From NCBI GenBank assembly GCA_963708775.1, contig CAVPTI010000012.1, positions 186,001 to 250,000 of the forward strand: DNA of 64,000 nucleotides, given 5' to 3'. The DNA comes from JAGVSR01 sp963708775. GTDB taxonomy: Bacteria > Pseudomonadota > Alphaproteobacteria > Rhizobiales > Hyphomicrobiaceae. The first letter of the stretch is position 1; every line of letters starts with the position of its first letter. Below the pieces are notes generated by a model that was not told where the DNA came from, did no database searches, and saw nothing but the letters and a program-made list of their open reading frames with translations. Made by a program: the position numbers and the translations under genes. Of the stretch, positions 17,764-26,969 are shown one piece after another.

Positions 17764-19446
17764 ATGCGCGGACCGGCTGTATGCAAATCGTTATCCCTCC
17801 GGTTGCCGCGCACGTGCGGGGCCAGCTTGTGTCGCCTTGTGCAGCGCATGGCCGCCGACGAGCGGGGTGTCACCGCCGTGATCTTCAGCATCATGTTCTC
17901 CGCTCTGTTCTTCCTTCTCGCCCTGTCGGTCGACTATGTGGGGGCTACCCGCGAACAGCAGCGCCAGCAATCTGCGATCGACGCTGCTGCATTGGCGGGA
18001 TCGCATTATCTGGGGCTGCAGAACGAAGATGTGGACGGGCCCGAGGCGGCAAAGCGCTTCTTCCGCGAGAACATGGGCGACGCTTCGCAGGCAGATATCC
18101 AAGTTAGGCTCGATGGAGACGCCGGTACGCTCGAGGCGACATCGGACAACAAATATCTGACGCGTCTGTTGAAGGCCATTTTGCCGGTCCAGCTGCGGAA
18201 AGAGCACCTCGATATTGGCGTTCGATCGACAGTGGTGAAAGGCGACCGGGTCGAGGTCGCAATCGCGCTGGATAACTCAGGCTCCATGTCGGGAACAAAG
18301 ATCGAGGCTCTGAAGCAAGCTGCGAAGGATGCTATCGGAATCATTTTTTCCGGTTCGGATGGCGCGGATGATGTGAAGGTTGGGCTCGTGCCCTTCGCTG
18401 CAAGCGTGCGGGTCGGTGCCGGATATCAGTCGGCGAGCTGGCTCTACAAAGGCTCTGAGGCAGCCCTGCCCCACCCGTTGTTTGCCGAAAGCACAGGTAA
18501 GTCGCGATTTGATGTTCTGGGCGACATGAGGCAAACCTGGGCCGGGTGCGTCGAGGCACGGCCGGCACCCTACGACACGAACGATGCGGTTCCCGATGCG
18601 GACGACGTCGATACGATGTTTGCACCCATGTTCGCACCGGACGAACCCGATGACGGCAACGCCACGGCTGCCGGCTATGGATCCAGTGATTACTCCAACA
18701 ACTACTTGAGTGACTTCGCAGGAGAATGCCCGACGCCGGAGCAGGTCTGCATTTCCTGGCGAACCCGCAATGGGGAGCGAACATGCAGGACGTATGGTCC
18801 AGCTCCGATCGGCGTGGTGGAGGCGCAGACCAGATCCTGCAAGTACAAGAATGCCACCGTGAGCACCAGCTTCGAAGGATCGGCAGTCGGGCCCAATCAG
18901 TCCTGCACGACACCTGCGGTCACGCCGCTCTCATCGGATCGCGTCCAGCTGCTGGCAGAGATCGATAAGCTCGTCGCAAGCGGAAATACGAACATTTCCG
19001 AGGGGGCTGCATGGGCGTGGCGTGTGCTTTCGCCGACAGCACCATTCATCGAGGGCCGACCCTACACCGATCGCAGCAACAAAAAGATCATGATCGTCAT
19101 GACAGACGGTGACAACATGTTCGCAACGCGTCCAACGCACAACGCGTCCGTCTATGCCGCTTATGGCTACGGCGCGCAGAACCGGCTCTCGAGCACCTAT
19201 TCCTCAGCGGCTTTCAATGCGGGCTTGAACTCCAAGACGCTCGCCGTGTGCGGGAATGCAAAGGAGGAAGGCATCACCGTGTACACAGTTGCGTTCGGTA
19301 CGGAGATTTCGACGACCGGTCTTCAGCTTCTGGAGGACTGTGCAACTTCCGAGCGGCACGCCTACATCGCGTCGGACGAGGCCGCGCTCGTCAACACATT
19401 CCAAAACATAGCCCGAGAAATCTCGCGGCTGCGGGTCGCGATGTGA
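17764..19446 (+). CDS. TadG-like pilus-locus protein with vWA domain
   Basis: 560 aa. The N-terminal TadE/TadG-like segment has a transmembrane helix (about residues 35–57, GVTAVIFSIMFSALFFLLAL) and the AAALAGSHYL-type pseudopilin-like stretch. A von Willebrand A domain starts near residue 165 with a complete MIDAS motif DNSGSMSG and a later MTDGDN. Inserted in it is a Cys-rich region (CPTPEQVC, RTC, SCKYKN, SCTTP). It probably sits on the periplasmic side and helps Flp-pilus assembly or surface binding. ATG 17764 is used; an internal ATG 28 codons later is possible. Confidence 0.85.
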   Translation: MRGPAVCKSLSLRLPRTCGASLCRLVQRMAADERGVTAVIFSIMFSALFFLLALSVDYVGATREQQRQQSAIDAAALAGSHYLGLQNEDVDGPEAAKRFFRENMGDASQADIQVRLDGDAGTLEATSDNKYLTRLLKAILPVQLRKEHLDIGVRSTVVKGDRVEVAIALDNSGSMSGTKIEALKQAAKDAIGIIFSGSDGADDVKVGLVPFAASVRVGAGYQSASWLYKGSEAALPHPLFAESTGKSRFDVLGDMRQTWAGCVEARPAPYDTNDAVPDADDVDTMFAPMFAPDEPDDGNATAAGYGSSDYSNNYLSDFAGECPTPEQVCISWRTRNGERTCRTYGPAPIGVVEAQTRSCKYKNATVSTSFEGSAVGPNQSCTTPAVTPLSSDRVQLLAEIDKLVASGNTNISEGAAWAWRVLSPTAPFIEGRPYTDRSNKKIMIVMTDGDNMFATRPTHNASVYAAYGYGAQNRLSSTYSSAAFNAGLNSKTLAVCGNAKEEGITVYTVAFGTEISTTGLQLLEDCATSERHAYIASDEAALVNTFQNIAREISRLRVAM

Positions 19447-19806
19447 GACCAAACGGCGGAGTTTACGGCTTTATCTCGTTGTCCCTTGCGCTCTTCTGAT
19501 CGGCACCCGCGCAGTGTTCTGGCGTGCGGACAACCTGTGGGCAAGTTGTGGTCAGGGGGCTTGGCGCAACACACCGTTCAATCCTGCGGGTGGCGCGTGC
19601 TCGCGAATTTCTGGAAAAGATGAGCCGTGGCGTCGTCCCAGTCGTGGACGCTTTGTCTTCCAGTTGTGTTCCCAGTCGCGTGACACGCGAGCGTTTGGAT
19701 GTGGCCAGCCCTTCGTGGGGTGATGGCCTCCGCGCTCAACGTGTTTGTTCTAAATAAACCAATAGAAGCGGGAGCAGCTTGGCCGCGAGGCCAGGTTCGA
19801 AGGTGG
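19447..19806. other. Intergenic stretch, TadG-like / cpaC
   Basis: 360 bp with no convincing coding frame. In particular no cpaB is present, although CpaB is often encoded just before CpaC. An in-frame extension of cpaC reaches back to 19699. Promoter elements were not recognised. Confidence 0.5.
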
Positions 19807-21312
19807 ATGGCGTCGATCGTTTCGTCATGGATTGCGCGACTGGTTGTGGGGCTCGTGTGCCTTTCGGCCATGTCCTCTGCCCAGGCCGGCGGTGATGTGC
19901 TCGAGGGGAACGGCGCGACACACGACCCGGTGCACCGTTCGGAAATCGTTCTTCCGGCGGGCGACGGCCAGACGTTGGAGCGCAAGATCACCGTTGGGCT
20001 CGACAAGTCGGTGCTCATCGATGTTCCAGAAGATCTCTCCAATGTTCTTGTTTCCAATCCGGAGATCGTCGACGCGGTGGTCCAGACATCCCGGCAAATC
20101 TATCTGCTCGCGAAAGCGGTCGGCGAAGCGAATGCGTTTCTCGTGGCGCCGGACGGACGCAGAATTGCCATTCTCGAAATCACCGTCAGTCGCGATCTGA
20201 CGGCACTCAACGATACAATTGCGCGCTTGTTGCCGGGCTCAAAGGTCCGCGCGGAAATGATGGGTGACACCGTAGTTCTCGGCGGTTCGGTGATGAACCC
20301 CGTCGACGCCAACCGCGCGGCCGATCTTGCTTCGCGGATGGTGAAGTCGAAGGACAAGGTCGTGAACATGCTCTCCACCGATGCAAAGGAGCAGGTGCTG
20401 CTCAAGGTGCAGGTGGCGGAAATGAACCGTGACGCGTTGCGCCGGATCGGCGTGGATATGCCGGGAGCGATCGTCCAGGCGGGGAACTTCACGTTTACCA
20501 AAGTCATTCAGAACGCATTTCCGGTCACGGGGGGCGTTGTTCCCGGTGCCGTGGCGACGGCCGTCGGTTTGCCACCTTTAGCTGCCGCCGGTTCGGCCTT
20601 GCAGTCGACCTGGCAGTCGGGCGGTGACAGCGTCACCACAATGATCCAGGCGCTGGAGCGGGCCGGTGTGATGCGGACGCTTGCCGAACCGACGCTGACT
20701 GCGATGTCTGGAGAAACAGCGAAGTTCCTGGCTGGTGGTGAATTTCCCGTCCCAGTCGCGCAAGACAACAACGCAATCACGATCGAATGGAAGGAATTCG
20801 GCGTCAACGTCTCGTTCAAGCCTGTCGTGCTTGCGGAGGGCCGGATCAGCCTCACCATCAGTGCCGAGGTGAGCGAACTCTCGACAGAAGGTGCGGTCAG
20901 CGTCGGGGCCATCTCGGTGCCTGGATTGAAGGTTCGCCGCGCGGAAACGACTTTGGAACTGCCCAGCGGCGCGACGCTCGCCATGGCGGGTCTCCTATCG
21001 GACGAGACACGGCAGAGCGTCGAAGGGACACCCGCCTTGAAGAACCTGCCGGTGCTCGGCGCGCTGTTCCGCTCCAATGACTACCGGCGGCGGGAAACGG
21101 AACTCGTCATCCTCGTCAGTCCGTACATCGCCACTCATTCCTCGCCAGCCGAAATGGCGCGGCCCATTGACGGGTTCGCAGCCGAAAGCGAACTCAAGGA
21201 ACTGTTCTTCGGTCACATCAATCGCGTTTACGGCACCGGTTCCGATCCGGCCAATCACCGGTATCGCGGCGACTATGGCTACATCATCGAATATCCGGGA
21301 GTTAAGGGATGA
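19807..21312 (+). CDS. cpaC: Flp pilus secretin CpaC (type II/III secretion secretin family)
   Basis: 501 aa from the ATG at 19807, which gives a good signal peptide (ARLVVGLVCLSAMSSAQA). Earlier in-frame starts exist at 19699 and 19723, and the ribosome site is not decisive. Next come a pilus/BON-like domain (VVLGGSVMNPVDANRAADLA), then the secretin domain (EWKEFGVNVSFKPVVL, LKVRRAETTLELPSG, FRSNDYRRRETELVILVSP). It forms the outer-membrane pore of the Tad pilus. The stop overlaps the cpaD start. Confidence 0.9.
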   Translation: MASIVSSWIARLVVGLVCLSAMSSAQAGGDVLEGNGATHDPVHRSEIVLPAGDGQTLERKITVGLDKSVLIDVPEDLSNVLVSNPEIVDAVVQTSRQIYLLAKAVGEANAFLVAPDGRRIAILEITVSRDLTALNDTIARLLPGSKVRAEMMGDTVVLGGSVMNPVDANRAADLASRMVKSKDKVVNMLSTDAKEQVLLKVQVAEMNRDALRRIGVDMPGAIVQAGNFTFTKVIQNAFPVTGGVVPGAVATAVGLPPLAAAGSALQSTWQSGGDSVTTMIQALERAGVMRTLAEPTLTAMSGETAKFLAGGEFPVPVAQDNNAITIEWKEFGVNVSFKPVVLAEGRISLTISAEVSELSTEGAVSVGAISVPGLKVRRAETTLELPSGATLAMAGLLSDETRQSVEGTPALKNLPVLGALFRSNDYRRRETELVILVSPYIATHSSPAEMARPIDGFAAESELKELFFGHINRVYGTGSDPANHRYRGDYGYIIEYPGVKG

Positions 21313-22028
21313 TCCGTCAGATGAACGGCGCGCGCCCGGTGCCCGCATCCTGCTTCGTCAAGTGTGCGGTTATCGCGGCGGTGGCGTGCGGCCTTTCGGC
21401 GTGCACACGCCTCGATGACTACACAGCGGCAGAACTGCAAGAACCTGCCAAGCGGCATCCGATCGGCTACACGCCGCATACGGAAGCGCTGCTGGTGGAA
21501 GTGCCGCCTTCCGGTGGGCTCAGCGCCAATCAGCAGGCCGATGTCGTGCGCTTTCTCGACCGCTACAAAAGAGAGGGCACAGGTCAGCTGCAGCTTTCCG
21601 CGCCGCGTGGCGCAGGGGCGCATCTGGCTTCAACGCGATCTGTAAAGCAGGTGCAGGGCCTACTTGACGAAGCGGGGGTCGATCCTGACGCAATCCAGTT
21701 GAGCCGCCACGGGGCTGAATCGCGCACGGGGCCGGCTGTCAAACTCGCCTATGAGAAGCCAGTGGCTGTGCCGCCGCAGTGCGGTGACTGGGCAACCGAT
21801 TTAGGAGAAAACCGGGAGCGCTTGCCGTACAACAACTTTGGGTGTGCCAGCCAGCGCAACTTCGCTCTGACTGTTGCGAATGCGCGCGATATTCAGGTGC
21901 CGCAGCCGGAGACGCCGCGCTCGGCTGAGAAGCGCAGCACACGCTGGGGCGAATATACCGGTGCTGCCAGTGGTACGGACGCGTCGGCGGTCGGTGCACC
22001 GGTTACGACAACGACAAACTCGAAGTAA
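21309..22028 (+). CDS. cpaD: Pilus assembly lipoprotein CpaD
   Basis: 239 aa. The signal peptide ends in a lipobox (CGLSACTR; Cys at about residue 32), so it is probably a lipoprotein. The domain matches CpaD: HPIGYTPHTEALLVEVPPSGGLS, then PQCGDW and NNFGCASQRNFALTVANARD toward the end. CpaD helps the CpaC secretin reach the outer membrane. ATG overlaps the cpaC stop by 4 nt, so the two are co-translated. The tail is Thr/Ser-rich. Confidence 0.9.
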   Translation: MIRQMNGARPVPASCFVKCAVIAAVACGLSACTRLDDYTAAELQEPAKRHPIGYTPHTEALLVEVPPSGGLSANQQADVVRFLDRYKREGTGQLQLSAPRGAGAHLASTRSVKQVQGLLDEAGVDPDAIQLSRHGAESRTGPAVKLAYEKPVAVPPQCGDWATDLGENRERLPYNNFGCASQRNFALTVANARDIQVPQPETPRSAEKRSTRWGEYTGAASGTDASAVGAPVTTTTNSK

Positions 22029-22077
22029 GTGTCCCGGCAATCGATTGCGTGTGAGGGGCTGATCGCTTAAGAGCGGC

Positions 22078-22755
22078 GTGCACATCGTGTGCGGTCGTGC
22101 TGCTGTCGGCCGCCGGCCGGAGTTGGCTTTGTCTCAGACTGGTCCTCAATCAGAACGCGGGGCCTTGAAGCGCACGGTCGCAGCCGTTGCGGCGCTTAAC
22201 TTTGCTTACTTCTTCGTCGAGTTTGCAATCGCCGCGGCCATTGCGTCGGTGGCGCTGTTTGCCGACAGCATCGATTTTCTCGAAGATGCGACTGTGAACA
22301 TGCTCGTGCTTGTAGCACTGGGCTGGACTGCGGCCCGACGCCGGGCTGTCGGTCTCGTGCTGGCGCTATGTCTTCTCGTCCCGAGCATCGCTGCTCTCTA
22401 CACCGCCTGGGAAAAACTGGGCGCGCCCACCGTTCCGGACCCTGTGACTTTGACGCTCGCTGGAGTGGGCGCGCTGCTGGTGAATGCATTCTGCACGTTT
22501 CTTCTTTCGCGCGTGCGGCATCAGGGGGGAAGTTTGTCGTTGGCCGCATTCCTGTCCGCGCGCAACGACGTGGCGGCCAATATCGCGATTATCGGCGCGG
22601 GATTGGCCACGGCTGCGCTCGGGTCGATCTGGCCTGACGTCATCGTGGGGCTGGGCATCGCGCTGCTCAACTCCGGGTCGGCGTATGAAGTGTATGAAGC
22701 GGCGATGGGCGAAACGGACGATGATGACGACGATCATCGTCACATTCGCGCCTGA
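22078..22755 (+). CDS. Cation efflux (CDF)-like membrane protein
   Basis: 225 aa with five or six hydrophobic helices. The N-terminal region (FADSIDFLEDATVNMLV) and the later SLAAFLSARNDVAANIAIIGAG carry the paired acidic/Asn residues of cation diffusion facilitators (HxxxD-like sites in helices 2 and 5, here Asp rather than His). The C-terminal tail DDDDDDHRHIRA could bind metal. It lacks the usual cytoplasmic dimer domain, so it is a short variant. The start is uncertain: GTG 22078 or an internal TTG near 22124. It follows cpaD by 49 bp but need not be related. Confidence 0.7.
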   Translation: MHIVCGRAAVGRRPELALSQTGPQSERGALKRTVAAVAALNFAYFFVEFAIAAAIASVALFADSIDFLEDATVNMLVLVALGWTAARRRAVGLVLALCLLVPSIAALYTAWEKLGAPTVPDPVTLTLAGVGALLVNAFCTFLLSRVRHQGGSLSLAAFLSARNDVAANIAIIGAGLATAALGSIWPDVIVGLGIALLNSGSAYEVYEAAMGETDDDDDDHRHIRA

Positions 22756-22773
22756 TCGCGGATGAATGCAGAA

Positions 22774-22797
22774 GAGGCCCGCCTTGCGGCGAGCCTC
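22774..22797. terminator. Hairpin between convergent genes
   Basis: The arms gaggcccgcc (22774–22783) and ggcgagcctc (22788–22797) pair with one mismatch around ttgc. It lies between the convergent CDF-like and TadD-like genes and could serve both. No long T run follows. Confidence 0.5.
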
Positions 22798-22826
22798 TGT
22801 GTTGGCATCTGTTGACCGGCGGGCGC

Positions 22827-23714
22827 TCAGTCCGGGACGCCAAGTTGCATGATGGGTTTGTCGGCGATGACGCTTGCGGATTTCAGTGGAGCCAGAGTTG
22901 CTGCGCCGTCGGCTTGGGACACGCGGGTGCTCCCGAGCTTCTCGAAGTAGGCTAGGTTCTCTTTTGCTTTCTCCGGCGGGAGGGTTGACTGGGTAATTGC
23001 GCTGGCTTCGCCGGTTTTGCCGTTGAGGCCTAGGACGAGCGCGAGGTTCTGACGCGCCTGGGGATCACCGGTTAGTGCTGCGGCCTGACGGAGGGTGTTT
23101 TCCGCATCGTCCTTGCGGCCCTCCAAAGCGTAGCTCAAGGCAAGGTTGTTCAGGATCGACGGCTGTCCCGGAGCGGCGGCAAGCGCTTTGGAGAACTGAT
23201 CCTGTGCTTCTTTCTGACGGCCTGCGGCCGACAATGCGGCACCATACGCCGATTGCATCCGCCAGTCGGGCTTGGCGGGATTTTGGGCGCGGGCGAGGAG
23301 GGCAACCGACTTTTCGATCTGGCCGAGTTCAAGGGCGAGGAGACCGCGTTCGCCAATGAGGGCCCGGTCCTTGTCGGCGCCGGCCGACTTGTCCAGCAGT
23401 TCGAGCGCCTCGGATTTCTTGCCGGCGGTTCTGAGGTCGCGGGCCTTGCGGATATTGGCGGCGACCGGTGCGGACACTTCAATGTCGGCTACGGCAACTT
23501 TTGCCGCGGGCGTTGTGGGCGGGGCCAGGTCTTGCTGCGTAACAGAACTTGTGGCGGGCAGCCCCGGTTCACCGACTGCGTGCGGCTCCGCCAACCCTAG
23601 TGGGGCGGGGCCGGAGCCCGGTGCGCAGGCGGCGCAGACGAGACCTGTCAGGCCGGCCGCGAGGATCGGGCGCCAGCGGTCCGCGGCACGCGATGAAGCA
23701 ACAGGAAGCAACAT
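22827..23714 (-). CDS. tadD: TPR protein, TadD-like
   Basis: 295 aa. An N-terminal hydrophobic stretch ends near LVCAACAPG, which suggests an exported protein and perhaps a lipoprotein with a poor lipobox. After a Pro/Ala linker, residues about 90–240 form at least four TPR-like repeats (KSEALELLDKSAG, AALSAAGRQKEAQDQFSKAL, NNLALSYALEGRKDDAENTL). TadD proteins are TPR lipoproteins needed for Tad pilus assembly; position next to cpaC–cpaD supports the call. The symbol is tentative. Confidence 0.75.
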   Translation of the reverse strand: MLLPVASSRAADRWRPILAAGLTGLVCAACAPGSGPAPLGLAEPHAVGEPGLPATSSVTQQDLAPPTTPAAKVAVADIEVSAPVAANIRKARDLRTAGKKSEALELLDKSAGADKDRALIGERGLLALELGQIEKSVALLARAQNPAKPDWRMQSAYGAALSAAGRQKEAQDQFSKALAAAPGQPSILNNLALSYALEGRKDDAENTLRQAAALTGDPQARQNLALVLGLNGKTGEASAITQSTLPPEKAKENLAYFEKLGSTRVSQADGAATLAPLKSASVIADKPIMQLGVPD

Positions 23715-23946
23715 GAAAAACCCCCTTCAGCATCCACGACCGGCCAATGCGCTGGCTGATCTTGGACACGTAACTGTTTCGGGACGCGATCGACGCGCAC
23801 ATGTGGAGAGCGTGCGCTGATTCGGGGGCTCGGCACTGGCAAGCCAGGAGCTTCGCAGCCGGTCTTTCCCCGCAATCCCCAGGCTGGCTCCGGCTGGATA
23901 TTGCCCTGGTGCAGGGCAGGATTTTCTCGTGGTATGAGGGTGTTGC

Positions 23947-24946
23947 ATGAAGCTGTCGTCCCCACCCATCGTTCGCTTGGCCTTCCTTTCCATGGTCTCT
24001 GCCGGCATCGTCGGCGGGCTCGCCCTTGCTGGGGCACACGACGTCCACCTCCGAAGGACCGGATGCGATCTGGAGGTCGATTTTCGCTCGTCCGGAGGCG
24101 GCAGGTACACCTGCGCTCGAAGCCCAACGCGTGGCGCTTGGAGCGGCGCTCTTTTCGGACACGCGGTTATCTCGCGATGGAGATCGCTCGTGCGCAAGCT
24201 GCCACCAGCCGGAAAAAGGTTACAGCGACGGACTGCCGAAGGCCCGCGGCCGCGACGGCACATCGCTGAAGCGCAACACGCCACACCTTTACAATCTGGC
24301 GCCAGCGACGAGCTTCTATTGGGACGGCCGTGAGCCGACGCTGGAATCCCAGGCGAAGGTACCGTTGCATGCTGCAAATGAATTGGCGGCGGAGCCGTCT
24401 CAACTCTTGGAGCGGCTTTCAGCGGACTTGGACCTGCGCCGGCAATTCGCGGCGGCGTTTCCCAATGAATCCAAGATGTCCGAATTGGCGCTGCTTTCCG
24501 TCTTGGCGGCGTACGAGAAAAGTCTCATTTCTCCAGAAACGGCTTTCGACGCCTGGGTCGCAGGCGACGATGCCGCGCTCTCTGAACAAGAGAAGCGCGG
24601 GTTTCGAATTTTCGTGGGAAAGGGCGGGTGCGTATCCTGTCACGGCGGGTGGCGCATGACGGATGATGGATTTCACGACATCGGGCTCGAGACGGACGAT
24701 CCGGGCCGAAGTGCTGTTCCAGGCGGAGCGGCGGGCATCCCTGCCTTCAAGACGCCGGGCTTGCGGCAGGTGGCGCGGACGGCGCCTTACATGCACAACG
24801 GTTCGTTGGCGACGCTGGACGACGTTGTGGCGCATTACGCCGGCAAGCACGCCAGCAGGCCCTCCCTGGCGTCGAGCCTCGTGCGTGATCTCAAGCTCGA
24901 TGCCGACGAGCGCGCTGCGCTGGTGGCGTTTCTCAAGACGCTTTGA
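23947..24946 (+). CDS. Di-haem cytochrome c peroxidase (MauG/CcpA family), leader out of frame
   Basis: The body (from about 24035) has two CxxCH haem sites, CASCHQ and CVSCHG, and the peroxidase elements RNTPHLYNLAPATSFYWDGR, KTPGLRQVARTAPYMHNG and LDDVVAHYAGK. It would reduce hydrogen peroxide in the periplasm. Its own frame starts only at a TTG (24026) with no leader. A perfect signal peptide (start ATG 23947, core VRLAFLSMVSAGIVGGLALAGA) sits just upstream in another frame. Dropping one G from GGGG at 24031–24034 joins them as a 332-aa protein. I infer a single-base insertion, either an error or a mutation. Confidence 0.8.
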
Positions 24947-25273
24947 TTGCGCGAACTCACTTGCTGAGTGAGTCGGGCCGGGATTTGGGAGCGGATGTGC
25001 TGAAAATTCAGCACGCATCGACGCCATGTCTGCCATGCATCGTGAGGAATAGCCGAAATCCCCTCATTTCTCTGATGGTTGCCTAATCCTGCGTCGCATG
25101 AACGCAACACCCCCATTTCGTTTATTTCTTTTGCAATGCTTGCCACTTTTATGAACTTGTCAGGATCAATTCCCAGGCATACCTTTTAAATCAACAAAAA
25201 GACCAGCCGGGATGAACGCCCAATCTGCAGCAGACCTCGCATAGCGAGGTCAAAACTTACGCAGAGGTGTTCA
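24947..25273. other. Intergenic stretch before small conserved gene
   Basis: 327 bp, less GC-rich than its surroundings in parts (25120–25200). It holds a small stem (actca/tgagt, about 24956–24970) just after the peroxidase stop and a strong hairpin at 25233–25251. No coding frame was supported. Confidence 0.5.
25233..25251 (+). promoter_or_regulatory. Perfect 8-bp hairpin in the leader of the 25274 gene
   Basis: gacctcgc (25233–25240) pairs perfectly with gcgaggtc (25244–25251) around ata, 22 nt before the ATG and just before its GAGGTG ribosome site. It has no T run, so translational control or mRNA protection is more likely than termination. Role inferred. Confidence 0.4.
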
Positions 25274-25480
25274 ATGCTGGAATTGATGGTTTCCGTCTGC
25301 CTGATCTCCGATCCTGCCCGTTGCAAAGACGTTGCGCTGACATACTCGGCAGAGAACCTGACGCCGATGCAGTGCATGATGGGCGCTCAGCCTGAAATTG
25401 CGAAGTGGATTGAGGCGCACCCAAAGTGGGCGCTGAGGAAGTGGACCTGCCACCGGGCCGGTCTGTACGCCAAGATCTAA
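25274..25480 (+). CDS. Small conserved hypothetical protein
   Basis: 68 aa. ATG 25274 is preceded by GAGGTG (25265–25270). The protein starts MLELMVSVCLISDPARCKDV and contains TPMQCMMGAQPEIAKW and a C-terminal KWTCHRAG. The four cysteines and the overall pattern match a short protein I recall as conserved in Rhizobiales. Function unknown. Confidence 0.75.
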   Translation: MLELMVSVCLISDPARCKDVALTYSAENLTPMQCMMGAQPEIAKWIEAHPKWALRKWTCHRAGLYAKI

Positions 25481-25483
25481 TCC

Positions 25484-25555
25484 GCGGCGGGCACTTTCCG
25501 GGTCGGCGCCCCCGAGCCGCCCGGTGGCCAGCAGCTTTGGCTAAACCGGACCCAT
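25484..25555 (+). promoter_or_regulatory. Possible SAM-II-like riboswitch upstream of metY
   Basis: A candidate pseudoknot in the metY leader. A GC-rich stem (gcggc 25484–25488 with gccgc 25516–25520) encloses a loop with CTTTCCGG, and the 3' element GGCTAAACCGG (25539–25549) could pair CCGG–CCGG (25498–25501 with 25546–25549). SAM-II aptamers have the same plan: a U-rich loop segment pairing with a 3' GCUAAA-plus-GG element, and they occur before met genes in Alphaproteobacteria. The stem here is not a clean match, and the distance to the ATG (about 120 nt) is longer than usual. Confidence 0.35.
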
Positions 25556-25676
25556 CTCACACGGCGCGTTCCGGTCTTATGCTGGCAGTATTCTAAGCTT
25601 TCCCGACTTCTCCCAGTTGACGCCGCAGCGACCAGCGGTTCCCTTCTGGCTTCCATTCTAGAAGCTGGAGGATGCC

Positions 25677-26969
25677 ATGACCGGGTCGAAGTCCCCCCAT
25701 TTCGCGACACTCGCGGTGCATGCGGGTGCTGTTCCCGATCCCGCCACGGGTGCGCGGGTCACCCCTATCTATCAAACGACCTCGTTCGTGTTTCGAGATG
25801 CGGATCACGCGGCCAACCTGTTCGGGCTGCAAGAGTTCGGCAATATCTACACACGGATCATGAACCCGACGCAGGCGGTGCTCGAGGCCCGCGTGGCGGC
25901 GCTGGAGGGCGGGTCGGCGGCACTCGCCGTAGCGTCGGGACATGCAGCGCAGTTCCTCACCTTCCATACGCTTCTGGAACCCGGCGACGAGTTTATCGCG
26001 GCACGGCAGCTCTATGGTGGATCGGTCAATCAGTTCAACCACGGGTTTCGCAAATTCGACTGGCGGGTGGTGTGGGCGGATGCCACCAAGCCGGAAACTT
26101 TCAGGGCCGCGCTGACGCCGAAGACGCGCGCCATTTTCATCGAAAGCATTGCGAACCCGGGCGGCATCATCACGGATATTCCGGCCATCGCGGCGATCGC
26201 CAAGGAAGCGGGCGTGCCGCTGATCGTCGATAACACGCTGGCGACACCGTATCTGTGCCGGCCGAAAGAGTTCGGCGCCGACATCGTCCTGCACTCGCTG
26301 ACGAAGTTCATGGGTGGTCAGGGCAATTCGATCGGCGGCATCATCGTCGATTGCGGCACGTTCGACTGGACGGGTGCCAAGGCGCGATACAAGACGCTGG
26401 TGGAGCCGAACGCGTCTTACAACGGCATGGTGCTGGCCGATGCGTTCGGGCCGATGGCGTTCGCGATCGCGGCCCGTGTGATGGGGCTGCGCGATCTGGG
26501 CCCGGCGATTGCGCCGCTGAATGCATTCCTCATTCTCAACGGAATCGAAACATTGCCGCTGCGGATGGAGAAGCATTGCGAGAATGCTGTTCAAGTGGCC
26601 GCATTTCTGGAGCGGCACAAGGCGGTGGCGTGGGTCAACTATGCCGGCCTGCCGTCGTCGTCCAACCATGCGCTGGCAACGCGCATTACGCCTCGCGGTG
26701 CAGGGGCTGTCTTCACGTTCGGCCTCAAGGGCGGATACGAGGCCGGCAAGGCTCTCGTGTCGAACCTGAAGCTGTTCTCGCACCTCGCCAACATCGGTGA
26801 TGTGCGCAGCCTCGTGATCCATCCAGCGTCGACAACGCACCGGCAGTTGACCGATGAGCAGCGGATCGCAGCAGGCGCGGGACCGGACGTGGTGCGGCTG
26901 TCCGTCGGCATCGAGGCGGCGAGCGATCTCATCGCTGACCTGGAAGAGGCGTTGTCGCAGCTCGCCTAG
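25677..26969 (+). CDS. metY: O-acetylhomoserine aminocarboxypropyltransferase (sulfhydrylase)
   Basis: 430 aa, Cys/Met-metabolism PLP family. The typical start THFATLAVHAG-like (SPHFATLAVHAGAVPDP), GARVTPIYQTTSF, NPTQAVLEARVAALEGG and the PLP lysine in LHSLTKFMGGQGNSIGG are all present. The long insertion around YRWVEPNASYNG-type sequence and the length (430 rather than about 390) favour the O-acetylhomoserine sulfhydrylase branch over MetZ. It would make homocysteine directly from sulfide. GGAGG at about 25668–25672 precedes the ATG. A possible SAM-sensing leader fits this role. Confidence 0.9.
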   Translation: MTGSKSPHFATLAVHAGAVPDPATGARVTPIYQTTSFVFRDADHAANLFGLQEFGNIYTRIMNPTQAVLEARVAALEGGSAALAVASGHAAQFLTFHTLLEPGDEFIAARQLYGGSVNQFNHGFRKFDWRVVWADATKPETFRAALTPKTRAIFIESIANPGGIITDIPAIAAIAKEAGVPLIVDNTLATPYLCRPKEFGADIVLHSLTKFMGGQGNSIGGIIVDCGTFDWTGAKARYKTLVEPNASYNGMVLADAFGPMAFAIAARVMGLRDLGPAIAPLNAFLILNGIETLPLRMEKHCENAVQVAAFLERHKAVAWVNYAGLPSSSNHALATRITPRGAGAVFTFGLKGGYEAGKALVSNLKLFSHLANIGDVRSLVIHPASTTHRQLTDEQRIAAGAGPDVVRLSVGIEAASDLIADLEEALSQLA

